Positions 19,459 through 29,945 of a stretch of 64,000 bases of DNA are shown here, one piece after another (position 1 is the first letter of the stretch; each line of letters opens with the position of its first letter). Source of the DNA: Salvelinus alpinus (lineage: Eukaryota > Chordata > Actinopteri > Salmoniformes > Salmonidae); contig NC_092087.1 of NCBI RefSeq assembly GCF_045679555.1, positions 89,480,920-89,544,919 of the forward strand, read 5' to 3'. The notes beneath the pieces were generated by a model. That model made no database searches. It was not told the DNA's origin and saw nothing but the letters and a program-made list of their open reading frames with translations. A program made the position numbers and the translations under genes.

Positions 19459-20719
19459 TCAATACAGCATCCGAGACCTCACCTCTGCAACCCTAGGATT
19501 AACCTTAGTGGTATCAACATCAATTTCATAAATTGTGGTTCGCAAGAAGTTGTACACATTTACCAGATCCTGTTTGTACGAGGTACCAAAGACAAAAGGA
19601 GCTTTTGAAAAGCTCATCAAAACAGGCAAGAGAGTCTGGTGACTTACAAGGTATTGCATGTTTGTCAATCACAATGAAGTACTTGTGAATCCCACACCTC
19701 TGGGTCCCCACAGCAAGCAGATAGTGTTGAAGGTTTTCCATGACGCTCTCCAGACACAAGAACTTCATTAGTTTGCTATTTAAATCAATCACGGTTCACA
19801 AACAGTTTATGAAAATGTAAATTACAGCTACACATGATCTTAACATGATTTGTCCATCATCTTAAAAGTTGTTATTTGGATTAGTAATGGGGACAGAACA
19901 GTCAACTGTAACCGCACCTTGATGAACTTCACAATGTGGTCAATGGCGTGTCTGGCTGAGATTTTTTGTGGTCTCTTGCGGTCATGAGGTGACGGTGGCA
20001 GAAGGTGGACCAAAAGGACCAAAAATGGAGGACATGTCACTGTCTCATCCTGAAAGTACACATTTTCACTGAAAGTTACATCATTCCATTTTGCTTTCAA
20101 AAACAATGCTCCCTTCCATTAGTATAATAATTTTATTCCAGCATACCATTTTGAACCAGGTCTTGCAGGTCGCCTGTCTGTGTGAGGCCACGGCTTTGGT
20201 CAATGACTTCCTGCTTGTAGAGAGTAGGCCACTTCTCCAGGAACTTTGCAGAGGTTGCATCACCAAACATCAGACAAAAATCTTGCTCAATCTGCAGACA
20301 AGATGGAATCGGTCAAGACAGAACAGTAAACATTATGGTGTGGCACTATCGTCATGTAATATATCACAGTCCTAATCAGACTGTTGTAGAACAGAAAACA
20401 ATTGTCCTGACAGTTAAGGCAAGGCAGTCGAAGATCCACATACCATTCCTGCTATGCCTTGGAATCTTGGAAACGCTGTGAATATTTCAGAGGACGTCAC
20501 TGGGTCATGAACCATCTTTTGGCGATAGGTCTGCTTCATCTTCTCCTTTACAATTGCTTCATCAGCTGTATGCTTCATCAGTGCAATGGCCTCACAACAC
20601 AGGCTTTCTGTTGTTGAACAGCTTTCCTCTCTGAAGGGGTCTCTCAGCTGTTGGACCACCTGTAACATGGTGAAACTTTTACAGATCACTGGGTTTGTCT
20701 GCTCTATACAAGTATACAA
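19459..20719 (-). pseudogene. SAMD3-like fish multi-copy gene, C-terminal exons
   Basis: Frames in order from 20719: VVQQLRDPFREESC.., EAIALMKHTADEAIVKEKMK, HDPVTSSEIFTAFPRF; then FLVLLVHLLPPSPHDRKRPQ and ISARHAIDHIVKFIKV; then YLLAVGTQRCGIHKYFIVID and KHAIPCKSPDSLACFDELFK; ending near YNFLRTTIYEIDVDTTKVNP. This is the C-terminal half of a protein that is repeated in many fish genomes and often labelled 'sterile alpha motif domain-containing protein 3-like'. Function is unknown. The frame changes inside what should be single exons, so the copy looks dead. A probable N-terminal exon lies far upstream at 31686-31820, with the LINE and hAT insertions in between. Confidence 0.55.
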
Positions 20720-20755
20720 TATTGTGTCATAAGAGATAAAAAAAAAAACAAGGCT

Positions 20756-22128
20756 CGGAAACTCTAAGGAGGGAAATGCATGCAGTTATGTCACCAGATG
20801 AAAAGTAGGATTTATTTGACTCAGAAACAGAATTAATACTAAGAAATACTAAAAGAGTAAGAGTTTAAGAAAAAACTTGCTTATACAGATGTTCGCATAC
20901 AATTATTCTCTGGTCATGTGTCATGAATGAGACTAACCACAATGAAAATCACTTACACGTCAGTGACTGCCAAATGGTCTTCTGTCGTCCCTCTGATGCT
21001 TCCCTTTGAACAAATGTCAGTCTCCATGCTAGATATCCACTCCCATCTTCTTGTCACGTTCCTGACCTTATTTCCTTTGTTCAGTCTATGTTTAGTTGGT
21101 CAGGACGTGAGCTGGGTGGGCATTCTATGTTATGTGTTTCTATGTTGGGTTTATTGTTTGGCCTAATATGGTTCTCAATCTGAGGCAGGTGTTTGTCATT
21201 GTCTCTGATTGGGAACCATATTGAGGTTGCCTGTTTTCACTGTTTGTTTGTGGGTGATTGTTGCCGTGTCTGTGTTTGTTCGCCACACGGTACTGTTTCG
21301 TTCGTTTGTTCACTGCGTTTGTTGTTTTGTATTTCGTTAGTGTTCTGTTCGTTGGATTAGCATTAAAATTCATCATCATGAACATTTACCACGCTGCGCC
21401 TTGGTCCTCCTCTCTTTCACCATACAACGAGCGTTACACTTCTGCATTGTAATAATGCTCGTAAAGTATAATTCAGTTAGTTTAACCTGCTCACTCAATC
21501 TTCATATTCATTTTTATCCTTAAAACTACAGATGCGCCCATAAATGAAGAATTGCTCATTCAACAGGTCTGACCCTCACAGTGCAGAACTTAACTGGGCT
21601 TTTATACCACCAGAGTTGAGCTTTGGAGAGTAAAACACGTGTTGCATGGACCTGCCTGCCGCTAAATACTGTCTAATAACAGCTCTCAATTCAGAGTAAA
21701 ACGCACGTGTCTTACCGACCAAACTGCAGCTAAAAACCATCAACCAGTAACAGCTCAAGTTCAGAGAAATGTTGCCAACTCCTTCCTCAGTAACAAAAGT
21801 AGCTATTGGCTGTCCTAAAAGTCGCTAAGTGAAATTTGCGTAATTGGCCATCAAATCAAATCAAATCAAATTTTATTAGTCACATACACATGGTTAGCAG
21901 ATGTTAATGCGAGTGTAGCGAAATGCTTGTGCTTCTAGTTCCGACAATGCAGTAATAACCAACAGTAATCTAACCTAACAATTCCACACTACTACCTTAC
22001 ACACACACACAAGTGTAAAGGGATAAAGAATATGTACATAAAGATATATGAATGAGTGGTGGTACAGAACGGCATGGCAGATGCAGTAGATGGTATAGAG
22101 TACGGTATATACGTATGAGATGAGTACT
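20756..22128. repeat. 1373-bp block repeated on both sides of an assembly gap (left copy)
   Basis: The sequence from 'cggaaactctaaggaggg' to 'tgagatgagtact' reappears, as far as I can read it, without change at 22229-23601 (offset 1473 bp = 1373 + 100 N). The left copy ends exactly at the gap and the right copy begins exactly after it. This is the mark of two contigs that overlap but were not merged, so all features in 22229-23601 should be counted once. Confidence 0.93.
21052..21438. mobile_element. Solo LTR (fossil), 387 bp
   Basis: Ends TGTCACG ... CGTTACA and is flanked by CTTCT on both sides (21047-21051 and 21439-21443), a 5-bp target duplication. It is non-coding and belongs to a family abundant in salmonids. 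The copy at 22525-22911 is the assembly duplicate of the same insertion. Confidence 0.85.
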
Positions 22129-22228
22129 NNNNNNNNNNNNNNNNNNNNNNNNNNNNNNNNNNNNNNNNNNNNNNNNNNNNNNNNNNNNNNNNNNNNNNNN
22201 NNNNNNNNNNNNNNNNNNNNNNNNNNNN
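22129..22228. other. Assembly gap (100 N)
   Basis: Exactly 100 N, a conventional placeholder for a gap of unknown size. The flanks are the two copies of the 1373-bp block, so the true gap is probably negative (an overlap). Confidence 1.
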
Positions 22229-23601
22229 CGGAAACTCTAAGGAGGGAAATGCATGCAGTTATGTCACCAGATGAAAAGTAGGATTTATTTGACTCAGAAA
22301 CAGAATTAATACTAAGAAATACTAAAAGAGTAAGAGTTTAAGAAAAAACTTGCTTATACAGATGTTCGCATACAATTATTCTCTGGTCATGTGTCATGAA
22401 TGAGACTAACCACAATGAAAATCACTTACACGTCAGTGACTGCCAAATGGTCTTCTGTCGTCCCTCTGATGCTTCCCTTTGAACAAATGTCAGTCTCCAT
22501 GCTAGATATCCACTCCCATCTTCTTGTCACGTTCCTGACCTTATTTCCTTTGTTCAGTCTATGTTTAGTTGGTCAGGACGTGAGCTGGGTGGGCATTCTA
22601 TGTTATGTGTTTCTATGTTGGGTTTATTGTTTGGCCTAATATGGTTCTCAATCTGAGGCAGGTGTTTGTCATTGTCTCTGATTGGGAACCATATTGAGGT
22701 TGCCTGTTTTCACTGTTTGTTTGTGGGTGATTGTTGCCGTGTCTGTGTTTGTTCGCCACACGGTACTGTTTCGTTCGTTTGTTCACTGCGTTTGTTGTTT
22801 TGTATTTCGTTAGTGTTCTGTTCGTTGGATTAGCATTAAAATTCATCATCATGAACATTTACCACGCTGCGCCTTGGTCCTCCTCTCTTTCACCATACAA
22901 CGAGCGTTACACTTCTGCATTGTAATAATGCTCGTAAAGTATAATTCAGTTAGTTTAACCTGCTCACTCAATCTTCATATTCATTTTTATCCTTAAAACT
23001 ACAGATGCGCCCATAAATGAAGAATTGCTCATTCAACAGGTCTGACCCTCACAGTGCAGAACTTAACTGGGCTTTTATACCACCAGAGTTGAGCTTTGGA
23101 GAGTAAAACACGTGTTGCATGGACCTGCCTGCCGCTAAATACTGTCTAATAACAGCTCTCAATTCAGAGTAAAACGCACGTGTCTTACCGACCAAACTGC
23201 AGCTAAAAACCATCAACCAGTAACAGCTCAAGTTCAGAGAAATGTTGCCAACTCCTTCCTCAGTAACAAAAGTAGCTATTGGCTGTCCTAAAAGTCGCTA
23301 AGTGAAATTTGCGTAATTGGCCATCAAATCAAATCAAATCAAATTTTATTAGTCACATACACATGGTTAGCAGATGTTAATGCGAGTGTAGCGAAATGCT
23401 TGTGCTTCTAGTTCCGACAATGCAGTAATAACCAACAGTAATCTAACCTAACAATTCCACACTACTACCTTACACACACACACAAGTGTAAAGGGATAAA
23501 GAATATGTACATAAAGATATATGAATGAGTGGTGGTACAGAACGGCATGGCAGATGCAGTAGATGGTATAGAGTACGGTATATACGTATGAGATGAGTAC
23601 T
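22229..23601. repeat. 1373-bp block, right copy (probable assembly artefact)
   Basis: Same sequence as 20756-22128. It contains the duplicate solo LTR (22525-22911), a hAT-like end, and the start of the LINE 3' terminus at 23323. The left copy holds the same LINE terminus, truncated at the N run. The intact LINE therefore belongs to one real locus. Confidence 0.93.
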
Positions 23602-26600
23602 GTAGGGTATGTAAACATAAAGTGGCATAGTTTAAAGTGGCTAGTGGTACATGTATTGCATAAAGATGGCAAGATGCAGTAGATGATATAGAGTACAGTA
23701 TATATACATATGAGATGGGTAATGTAGGGTATGTAAACATTGTATTAAGTGGCATTGCTTAAAGTGGCTAGTGGTACATTTTTACATAATTTCCATCAAT
23801 TCCCATTTTTAAAGTGGCTGGAGTTGAGTCAGTATGTTGGCAGCGGCCGCTAAATGTTAGTGGTGGCTGTTTAACAGTCTGATGGCCTTGAGATAGAAGC
23901 TGTTTTTCAGTCTCTCGGTCCCTGCTTTGATGCACCTGTACTGACCTCGCCTTCTGGATGATAGCGGGGTGAACAGGCAGTGGCTTGGGTGGTTGTTGTC
24001 CTTGATGATCTTTATGGCCTTCCTGTGACATCGGGTGGTGTAGGTGTCCTGGAGGGCAGGTAGTTTGCCCCTGGTGATGCGTTCTGCAGACCTCACTACC
24101 CTCTGGAGAGCCTTACGGTTGTGGGCGGAGCAGTTGCCGTACCAGGCGGTGATACAGCCCGACAGGATGCTCTCGATTGTGCATCTGTAGAAGTTTGTGA
24201 GTGCTTTTGGTGACAAGCCGAATTTCTTCAGCCTCCTGAGGTTGAAGAGGCGCTGCTGCGCCTTCTTCACAACGCTGTCTGTGTGGGTGGACCAATTCAG
24301 TTTGTCCGTGATGTGTACACCGAGGAACTTAAAACTTTCCACCTTCTCCACTACTGACCCGTCGATGTGGATAGGGGGGTGCTCCCTCTGCTGTTTCCTG
24401 AAGTCCACAATCATCTCCTTTGTTTTGTTGACGTTGAGTATGAGGTTATTTTCCTGACACCACACTCCGAGGGCCCTCACCTCCTCCCTGTAGGCCGTCT
24501 CGTCGTTGTTGGTGATCAAGCCTACCACTGTAGTGTCATCCGCAAACTTGATGATTGAGTTGGAGGCGTGCATGGCCACGCAGTCGTGGGTGAACAGGGA
24601 GTACAGGAGAGGGCTCAGAACGCACCCTTGTGGGGCCCCAGTGTTGAGGATCAGCGGGGTGGAGATGTTGTTACCTACCCTCACCACCTGGGGGCGGCCC
24701 GTCAGGAAGTCCAGGACCCAGTTGCACAGGGCGGGGTCGAGACCCAGGGTCTCGAGCTTGATGACGAGTTTGGAGGGTACTATGGTGTTAAATGCTGAGC
24801 TGTAATCGATGAACAGCATTCTCACATGGGTATTCCTCTTGTCCAGATGGGTTAGGGCAGTGTGCAGTGTGGTTGCGATTGCGTCGTCTGTGGACCTATT
24901 GGGTCGGTAAGCAAATTGGAGTGGGTCTAGGGTGTCCGGTAGGGTGGAGGTGATATGGTCCTTGACTAGTCTCTCAAAGCACTTCATGATGACGGAAGTG
25001 AGTGCTACGGGGCGGTAGTCGTTTAGCTCAGTTACCTTAGCTTTCTTGGGAACAGGAACAATGGTGGCCCTCTTGAAGCATGTGGGAACAGCAGACTGGG
25101 ATAAGGATTGATTGAATATGTCCGTAAACACACCAGCCAGCTGGTCTGCGCATGCTCTGAGGACGCGGCTGGGAATGCCGTCTGGGCCTGCAGCCTTGCG
25201 AGGGTTAACACGTTTAAATGTTTTACTCACCTCGGCTGCAGTGAAGGAGAGCCCGCAGGTTTTGGTAGGGGGCCGTGTCAGTGGCACTGTATTGTCCTCA
25301 AAGCGGGCAAAAAAGTTGTTTAGCCTGTCTGGGAGCAAGACATCCTGGTCCGCGACGGGGCTGGTTTTCTTTTTGTAATCCGTGATTGACTGTAGACCCT
25401 GCCACATACCTCTTGTGTCTGAGCTGTTGAATTGCGACTCGATTTTGTCTCTGTACTGAGACTTAGCCTGTTTGATTGCCTTGCGGAGAGAATAGCTACA
25501 CTGTTTGTATTCGGTCATGCTTCCGGTCACCTTGCCCTGGTTAAAAGCAGTGGTTCGCGCTTTCAGTTTCACGCGAATGCTGCCGTCAATCCACGGTTTC
25601 TGGTTTGGGAATGTTTTTATCGTTGCTGTGGGTACGACATCGTCAATGCACTTCCTAATGAACTCGCTCACCGAATCAGCATATTCGTCAATATTGTTGT
25701 TGGACGCGATGCGGAACATATTCCAATCCGCGTGATCGAAGCAGTCTTGAAGCGTGGATTCAGATTGGTCGGACCAGCGTTGAACAGACCTGAGCGCGGG
25801 AGCTTGTTGTTTTTGTTTGTAGGCTGGAATCAACAAAATGGAGTCGTGGTCAGCTTTTCCGAAAGGGGGGCGGGGGAGGGCCTTATAAGCGTCGCGGAAA
25901 TTAGTATAACAATGGTCTAGTGTTTTTCCAGCCCTGGTAGCACAATCGATATGCTGATAGAATTTAGGGAGTTTTGTTTTTAGATTAGCCTTGTTAAAAT
26001 CCCCAGCTACGATGAATGCAGCCTCAGGGTGTGTGGTTTCCAGTTTACAAAGAGTCAGATAAAGTTCGTTCAGGGCCATCGATGTGTCTGCTTGGGGGGG
26101 AATGTATACGGCTGTGATTATGATTGACGAGAATTCCCTTGGTAGATAATGCGGTCGACATTTGATTGTGAGGAGTTCTAGATCAGGTGAACAGAACGAC
26201 TTGAGTTCTTGTGTGTTGTTATGATGATCACACCACTTCTCGTTAATCATAAGGCATACCCCCCCGCCCCTCTTCTTACCGGAAAGATGTTTGTTTCTGT
26301 CGGCGCGATGCATGAAGAAACCAGCTGGCTGCACCGACTCCGTTAGCGTCCCTTGAGTTAGCCATGTTTCCGTGAAGCAGAGCACGTTGCAATCCCTGAT
26401 GTCTCTCTGGAATGCTACCCGTGCTCGGATTTCATCAACCTTATTGTCAAGAGACTGGACATTGGCGAGTAGTATGCTAGGGAGTGGAGCGCGATGTGCC
26501 CGTCTCCGAAGCCTGACCACGAGACCGCCACGTTTTCCCCTTTTTCGGCGTCGCACAGGGTCGCCGGCTGGGATCAGATCCATTGTATTGTGTGGAAGGC

Positions 26601-26823
26601 AAAACACTGGATCCGTTTCGGGAAAGTCATATTCCTGGTAGGAACGATGATGAGTTGACGTTAATCGTATATTCAGTAGTTCCTCCCGACTGTATGTAAT
26701 GAAACCTAAGATTACCCGGGGTACCGATGTAAGAAATAACACGTAAAAAAACAAAATACTGCATATTTTCCAAGGAACACGAAGCGAGGCAGCCATCTCT
26801 TTTCGGCGCCGGAAGAGCGCCGA
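23323..26823 (-). mobile_element. Almost full-length L2/CR1-type LINE
   Basis: Minus-strand element of about 3.5 kb. The 5' end reads TCGGCGCTCTTCCGGCGCCG. There is a short 5' UTR of about 27 bp, a single ORF, and a 3' UTR of about 530 bp ending 'gtgactaataaaa' with a (TTTGAT)n tail. It is inserted in hAT-like sequence: the left flank 'cgtaattggcca' and right flank 'atgtaattgtgatgg' are adjacent in the uninterrupted copies near 27630 and 34180. No ORF1 is seen. Confidence 0.9.
23857..26796 (-). CDS. LINE endonuclease/reverse transcriptase, open 979-aa ORF
   Basis: Start chosen at the Met of MAASLRVPWKICS (26796), because the upstream Met codons lie in flanking sequence outside the element. 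Residue order: a hydrophobic N-terminus; an APE-type endonuclease (LLANVQSLDNKVDE, CFTETWL, VAGDFN, KADHDS); and a reverse transcriptase with NDYRPVALTSVIMKCFERLV, LFIDYSSAFNTI, GAPQGCVLSPLLYSLF and the catalytic FADDT. The C-terminal part has HTDSVVKKAQQRLFNL and ESILSGCITAWYGNC, ending LLNSHH. It makes target-primed cDNA copies of its own RNA. The ORF has no stop or shift and differs from the copy at 58797-61700 at only about five sites, so it belongs to a recently active lineage. The clade (L2 within the CR1 group) is inferred from motif style. Confidence 0.93.
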   Translation of the reverse strand: MAASLRVPWKICSILFFYVLFLTSVPRVILGFITYSREELLNIRLTSTHHRSYQEYDFPETDPVFCLPHNTMDLIPAGDPVRRRKRGKRGGLVVRLRRRAHRAPLPSILLANVQSLDNKVDEIRARVAFQRDIRDCNVLCFTETWLTQGTLTESVQPAGFFMHRADRNKHLSGKKRGGGVCLMINEKWCDHHNNTQELKSFCSPDLELLTIKCRPHYLPREFSSIIITAVYIPPQADTSMALNELYLTLCKLETTHPEAAFIVAGDFNKANLKTKLPKFYQHIDCATRAGKTLDHCYTNFRDAYKALPRPPFGKADHDSILLIPAYKQKQQAPALRSVQRWSDQSESTLQDCFDHADWNMFRIASNNNIDEYADSVSEFIRKCIDDVVPTATIKTFPNQKPWIDGSIRVKLKARTTAFNQGKVTGSMTEYKQCSYSLRKAIKQAKSQYRDKIESQFNSSDTRGMWQGLQSITDYKKKTSPVADQDVLLPDRLNNFFARFEDNTVPLTRPPTKTCGLSFTAAEVSKTFKRVNPRKAAGPDGIPSRVLRACADQLAGVFTDIFNQSLSQSAVPTCFKRATIVPVPKKAKVTELNDYRPVALTSVIMKCFERLVKDHITSTLPDTLDPLQFAYRPNRSTDDAIATTLHTALTHLDKRNTHVRMLFIDYSSAFNTIVPSKLVIKLETLGLDPALCNWVLDFLTGRPQVVRVGNNISTPLILNTGAPQGCVLSPLLYSLFTHDCVAMHASNSIIKFADDTTVVGLITNNDETAYREEVRALGVWCQENNLILNVNKTKEMIVDFRKQQREHPPIHIDGSVVEKVESFKFLGVHITDKLNWSTHTDSVVKKAQQRLFNLRRLKKFGLSPKALTNFYRCTIESILSGCITAWYGNCSAHNRKALQRVVRSAERITRGKLPALQDTYTTRCHRKAIKIIKDNNHPSHCLFTPLSSRRRGQYRCIKAGTERLKNSFYLKAIRLLNSHH

Positions 26824-27700
26824 ATGTAATTGTGATGGACGCTGTAGGAGAGAGGAATAACGTCGTGGGAGGGACAAAAAGTGAGTAAAAAACACCCTAA
26901 ATATGTTTAGAACTACAAATTAACTTTCTTCTGTCGATTCTTGTTTTTTTTAATGTCACAATTCCAACCCTCCTCCTTTATCCGGGTTTGGGACCGGCAA
27001 AAGTGACCCAAAAGAGACACTCTGGCGGAGTTACTTAGTATTTTATTTTTCTTAATTTGGTTTGGTTTTTAACCTTATGGTCCACTTAGGAGCCTACAAC
27101 ATAACCTTTATTTATTTTTTTATATATTTTTTTTTACATACAATCTACATTAACAATCTAAATGGACCAAAAAAAGACAATAGAAAAAACTGTCAATGGC
27201 AATGTGACAAAATTATGGTAACTAGTCTGGCCCTATTTCAGGAAAAAATAAATAAAGTATAATGTAAGCCAGGGCAGGATCAGCCAGCGGGGCTTCCCAC
27301 ATGCGCGGTTCATTGGCAGTCTAGATACAGATGGGTGATTATCTCCTGCTCTGCTGGGAGGGACTGCTGCGCGAGGACTGGGCTGCAGTGTTGCCAACTT
27401 ATCGAATATTCAGACCCCTTTAGCAACACATTTTCAAAAAAATTACTAGTGACAAATCTAGCGACTTTTTCTGGTGTTATTGGAGACTTTTGGAGACGGC
27501 CCTACCCATCGGCCCTACCCCTGTCCCAAACCACCCCAGCAGTGTTGCCAACTCCTCAGTAAGGAAAGTCGCTATTGGCTGTCCTAAATGTCGCTAGAAG
27601 TTAAGTCACATCATCACCTAATTTGCATAATTGGCCATGTGCATGTAATTGTGATGGACACTGTAAAAGAAAGGAATAACGTTGTGGGAGGGACAAAAAG
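26824..27700. mobile_element. hAT-related non-coding sequence
   Basis: The segment contains 'gacactctggcggagttact', 'gtcaatggcaatgtgac' and 'gcgcgaggactgggctgcag', also found at 34200-34740 and 35040-35460. Two sites read 'cagtgttgccaact' (27386, 27540), a sequence seen at hAT ends. Together with 21640-21845 it matches 33945-34925, so one hAT-type unit was opened by the LINE insertion. No coding sequence is seen, and 27700-28640 is AT-rich sequence without a recognisable gene. Confidence 0.5.
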
Positions 27701-28205
27701 TGAGTAAAAACACCCTAAATATGTTTAGAACTACAAATGAACTTCTGTCGATTCTTGTTTTTCTTTATGTCACAATTCCAACCCTCCTTTATCCGGGCTT
27801 GGGACCGGCAAAAGTGACCCAAAAGAGACACTCTGGCGGAGTTACTTAGTTTATATACTGTCCATAAACCACTAAAAGTGGTATAACTTAATGTTAATGT
27901 AGCCAGCTAGCTAATTAGCTCTAGCTAGATGCTCACATTAGCATCTGACAATGCAAATCATACAGTAACAGTAAGCCTACACTACAATGCTAGCTAGCTG
28001 CAATGTTGCTCAACAGTTTTAATTTGCACACAAAGTTAACCAATAACAGTGAATTTACCTGGAATTCTAATTAAGTATAGAAATTAAGAAATTCTGTGGT
28101 TCTGTGAATGACGTCTGATGTTCGGCAGATCCACGCTCTCGATCTGTCCACTCTTTCCATTCACGAGACACTTGCAAATGGACAATGGCGGCAAAATCCA
28201 ATTTG

Positions 28206-28260
28206 TAAGTCGCTCTGGATAAGAGCGTCTGCTAAATGACTTAAATGTAAATGTAAATGT
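28206..28260 (+). mobile_element. L2/SINE-type 3' tail fragment
   Basis: 'gtcgctctggataagagcgt' 'ctgctaaatgacttaaatg' followed by (taaatg)n, the same tail as at 13755-13800. Confidence 0.6.
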
Positions 28261-28639
28261 AAAATCTAAAATTAACCAACATTAGTGGGCATGGTCATGC
28301 TGTTTTACTCCAATATAATTTGATCTGTATTTTTGCTCCCACTCTAGCGGCAAATGGTAATAATTACTCTAAAATTATTTAATTTCACTACGAGAGGAAA
28401 ATAATTTTAACTCCAGAAAAAACAACACCTGTGCCGAAGCAAATGCTACGTATGTATTATAGGTATAACATATACTTTATGTATTTCACCGAAAATCCCT
28501 CATATTTATTATAATTCATTGTTTTAAGGTTATTTTGAGATGTGTTACACTACTTTCAAGAGTGAACTATTGTTTTGTATTTATTTTCTAAATTGTGTTA
28601 ATGCTGTGAGGTCATCAACGGTAGCCATGCTTTTACTCC

Positions 28640-29600
28640 TCGGTTTGCTCAGAGCGTGAAGAGGAGAGGTATGTGTTATGTACGCTCCGGTCTTATGAAT
28701 GCACATGTTCGCAAATGTCCACAAATGTACAAAAAAGACTATCGAAAATTATATCGTAATTGATTTAGTGTTGCGCTACTGTTTTTATGAATATATATAT
28801 TAGTGTTAATGGGGATAATGTTCGAGTGCAACTTTGATAGCAACTTTGCAAGGCTTGCCCGGCCACCGTTACCTTTGCGGGAGAGGGTCTCAGGTGCAGA
28901 CAGCGGGAGTTTTCTGACAGGAATTCTGTTCTCTTTTGTCTTTTATCAGGCAAATATACTTGTGTATGGCAGACCAGACGGCAGCATCAACCTTTGCTTT
29001 GGTTTTGTATCCATTCCATGCAGGTATGTTGTGAAATGTGACGATTTGATATTTCATGTTTAATGTGCTAATTAGTTAACTTAGCTGTTCATTTTGTTAC
29101 TTGTCTGGGCATGTCAAAAATGGCGTTGTTGCCTCATTAGTATACCTCCGGTATAATGGTACAATAGTGCACTCTTAAGAAGTATTTAGCATTTACTAGC
29201 AAATTATTTCTGTACAACATTTATAAAATGAAATGTGAGTCTTTTGAAAATATGAACATGTACATTTTGTACAATGCATTTTTTTGTTGTTGAAGTGAGT
29301 TAGCTCAGAGCGTGATGAAGAGAGGCTAATACACGTGCTTCTACACCTGCATTGCTTGCTGTTTGGGGTTTTAGGCTGGGTTTCTGTACAGCACTTTGAT
29401 ATATCAGCTGATGTACTAAGGGCTATATAAATACATTTGATTTGATATACTTGTGTATGGGAGTCCAGACAGCAGCATCAACCTTTGTTTTGTATTTGTA
29501 TCCATTCCATGCAGTCACTAAAAGAGAGACAACCGTCAGAATTGTGTCCAGAGACGTGTCTATCACCTACACCTCACCAGAACACAACGCAGAAAGGTAC
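28640..29600 (+). other. Imperfectly duplicated exon-like segments, unassigned
   Basis: 'gctcagagcgtgaagaggag' (28648) recurs as 'gctcagagcgtgatgaagag' at about 29306. 'atacttgtgtatggcagacc' (28957) recurs at about 29447. The second copy is followed by an exon-like stretch at about 29515-29596 (acceptor ...catgcag, donor GAAAG|GTACAG) with frame TKRETTVRIVSRDVSITYTS. I do not recognise the product. A fragment of the repeat found at 37478 lies at 29390-29446. Confidence 0.3.
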
Positions 29601-29694
29601 AGTACCTGAACAGTGCCTTTAACACGTGCATGATAGGGAGATGACAGGGAGATGACGCCAGAGATTGCATTGTAAAATGTGTTTACAATTCGCT

Positions 29695-29945
29695 TTTGCA
29701 TTCTTACAACTTCTCTCTTCCCTCTCCATTTCTCTCTCCCTATCCTCTTTTCTTTCTCCTTTCTTTTCTCTCCATCCCTCTTTTCTTTCTGTCTTTTCTC
29801 CTCTGGTTTCTGTCTTTCTCTTTCCTCTATTTTCTATATTTTCTCTCCTTTTTCTCCTCTTCTCTTTCCTCTTTTCTCTCTCTTCATCCCTCCAATTTCT
29901 CTTTTCTCTTTACTCTCACTTTTCTCTCCTTTCTTCATCTTCGCT
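29695..29945. repeat. Pyrimidine-rich tract
   Basis: About 250 bp of nearly pure C/T (tctctcttccctctcc ...). ORFs here are low-complexity artefacts. It borders the truncated end of the family copy D. Confidence 0.85.

Noticed and set aside
22229-23601. True tandem duplication of a 1.4-kb segment
   Set aside because: The blocks abut the N gap exactly on both sides and appear identical, so a contig overlap is far more likely.
25432-25920. 162-aa plus-strand ORF
   Set aside because: Shadow of the LINE ORF on the minus strand.
26797-26895. N-terminal extension of the LINE ORF (MFFTHFLSLPRR...)
   Set aside because: These codons lie largely in flanking hAT-like sequence outside the element; the start at 26796 fits the element's 5' end.
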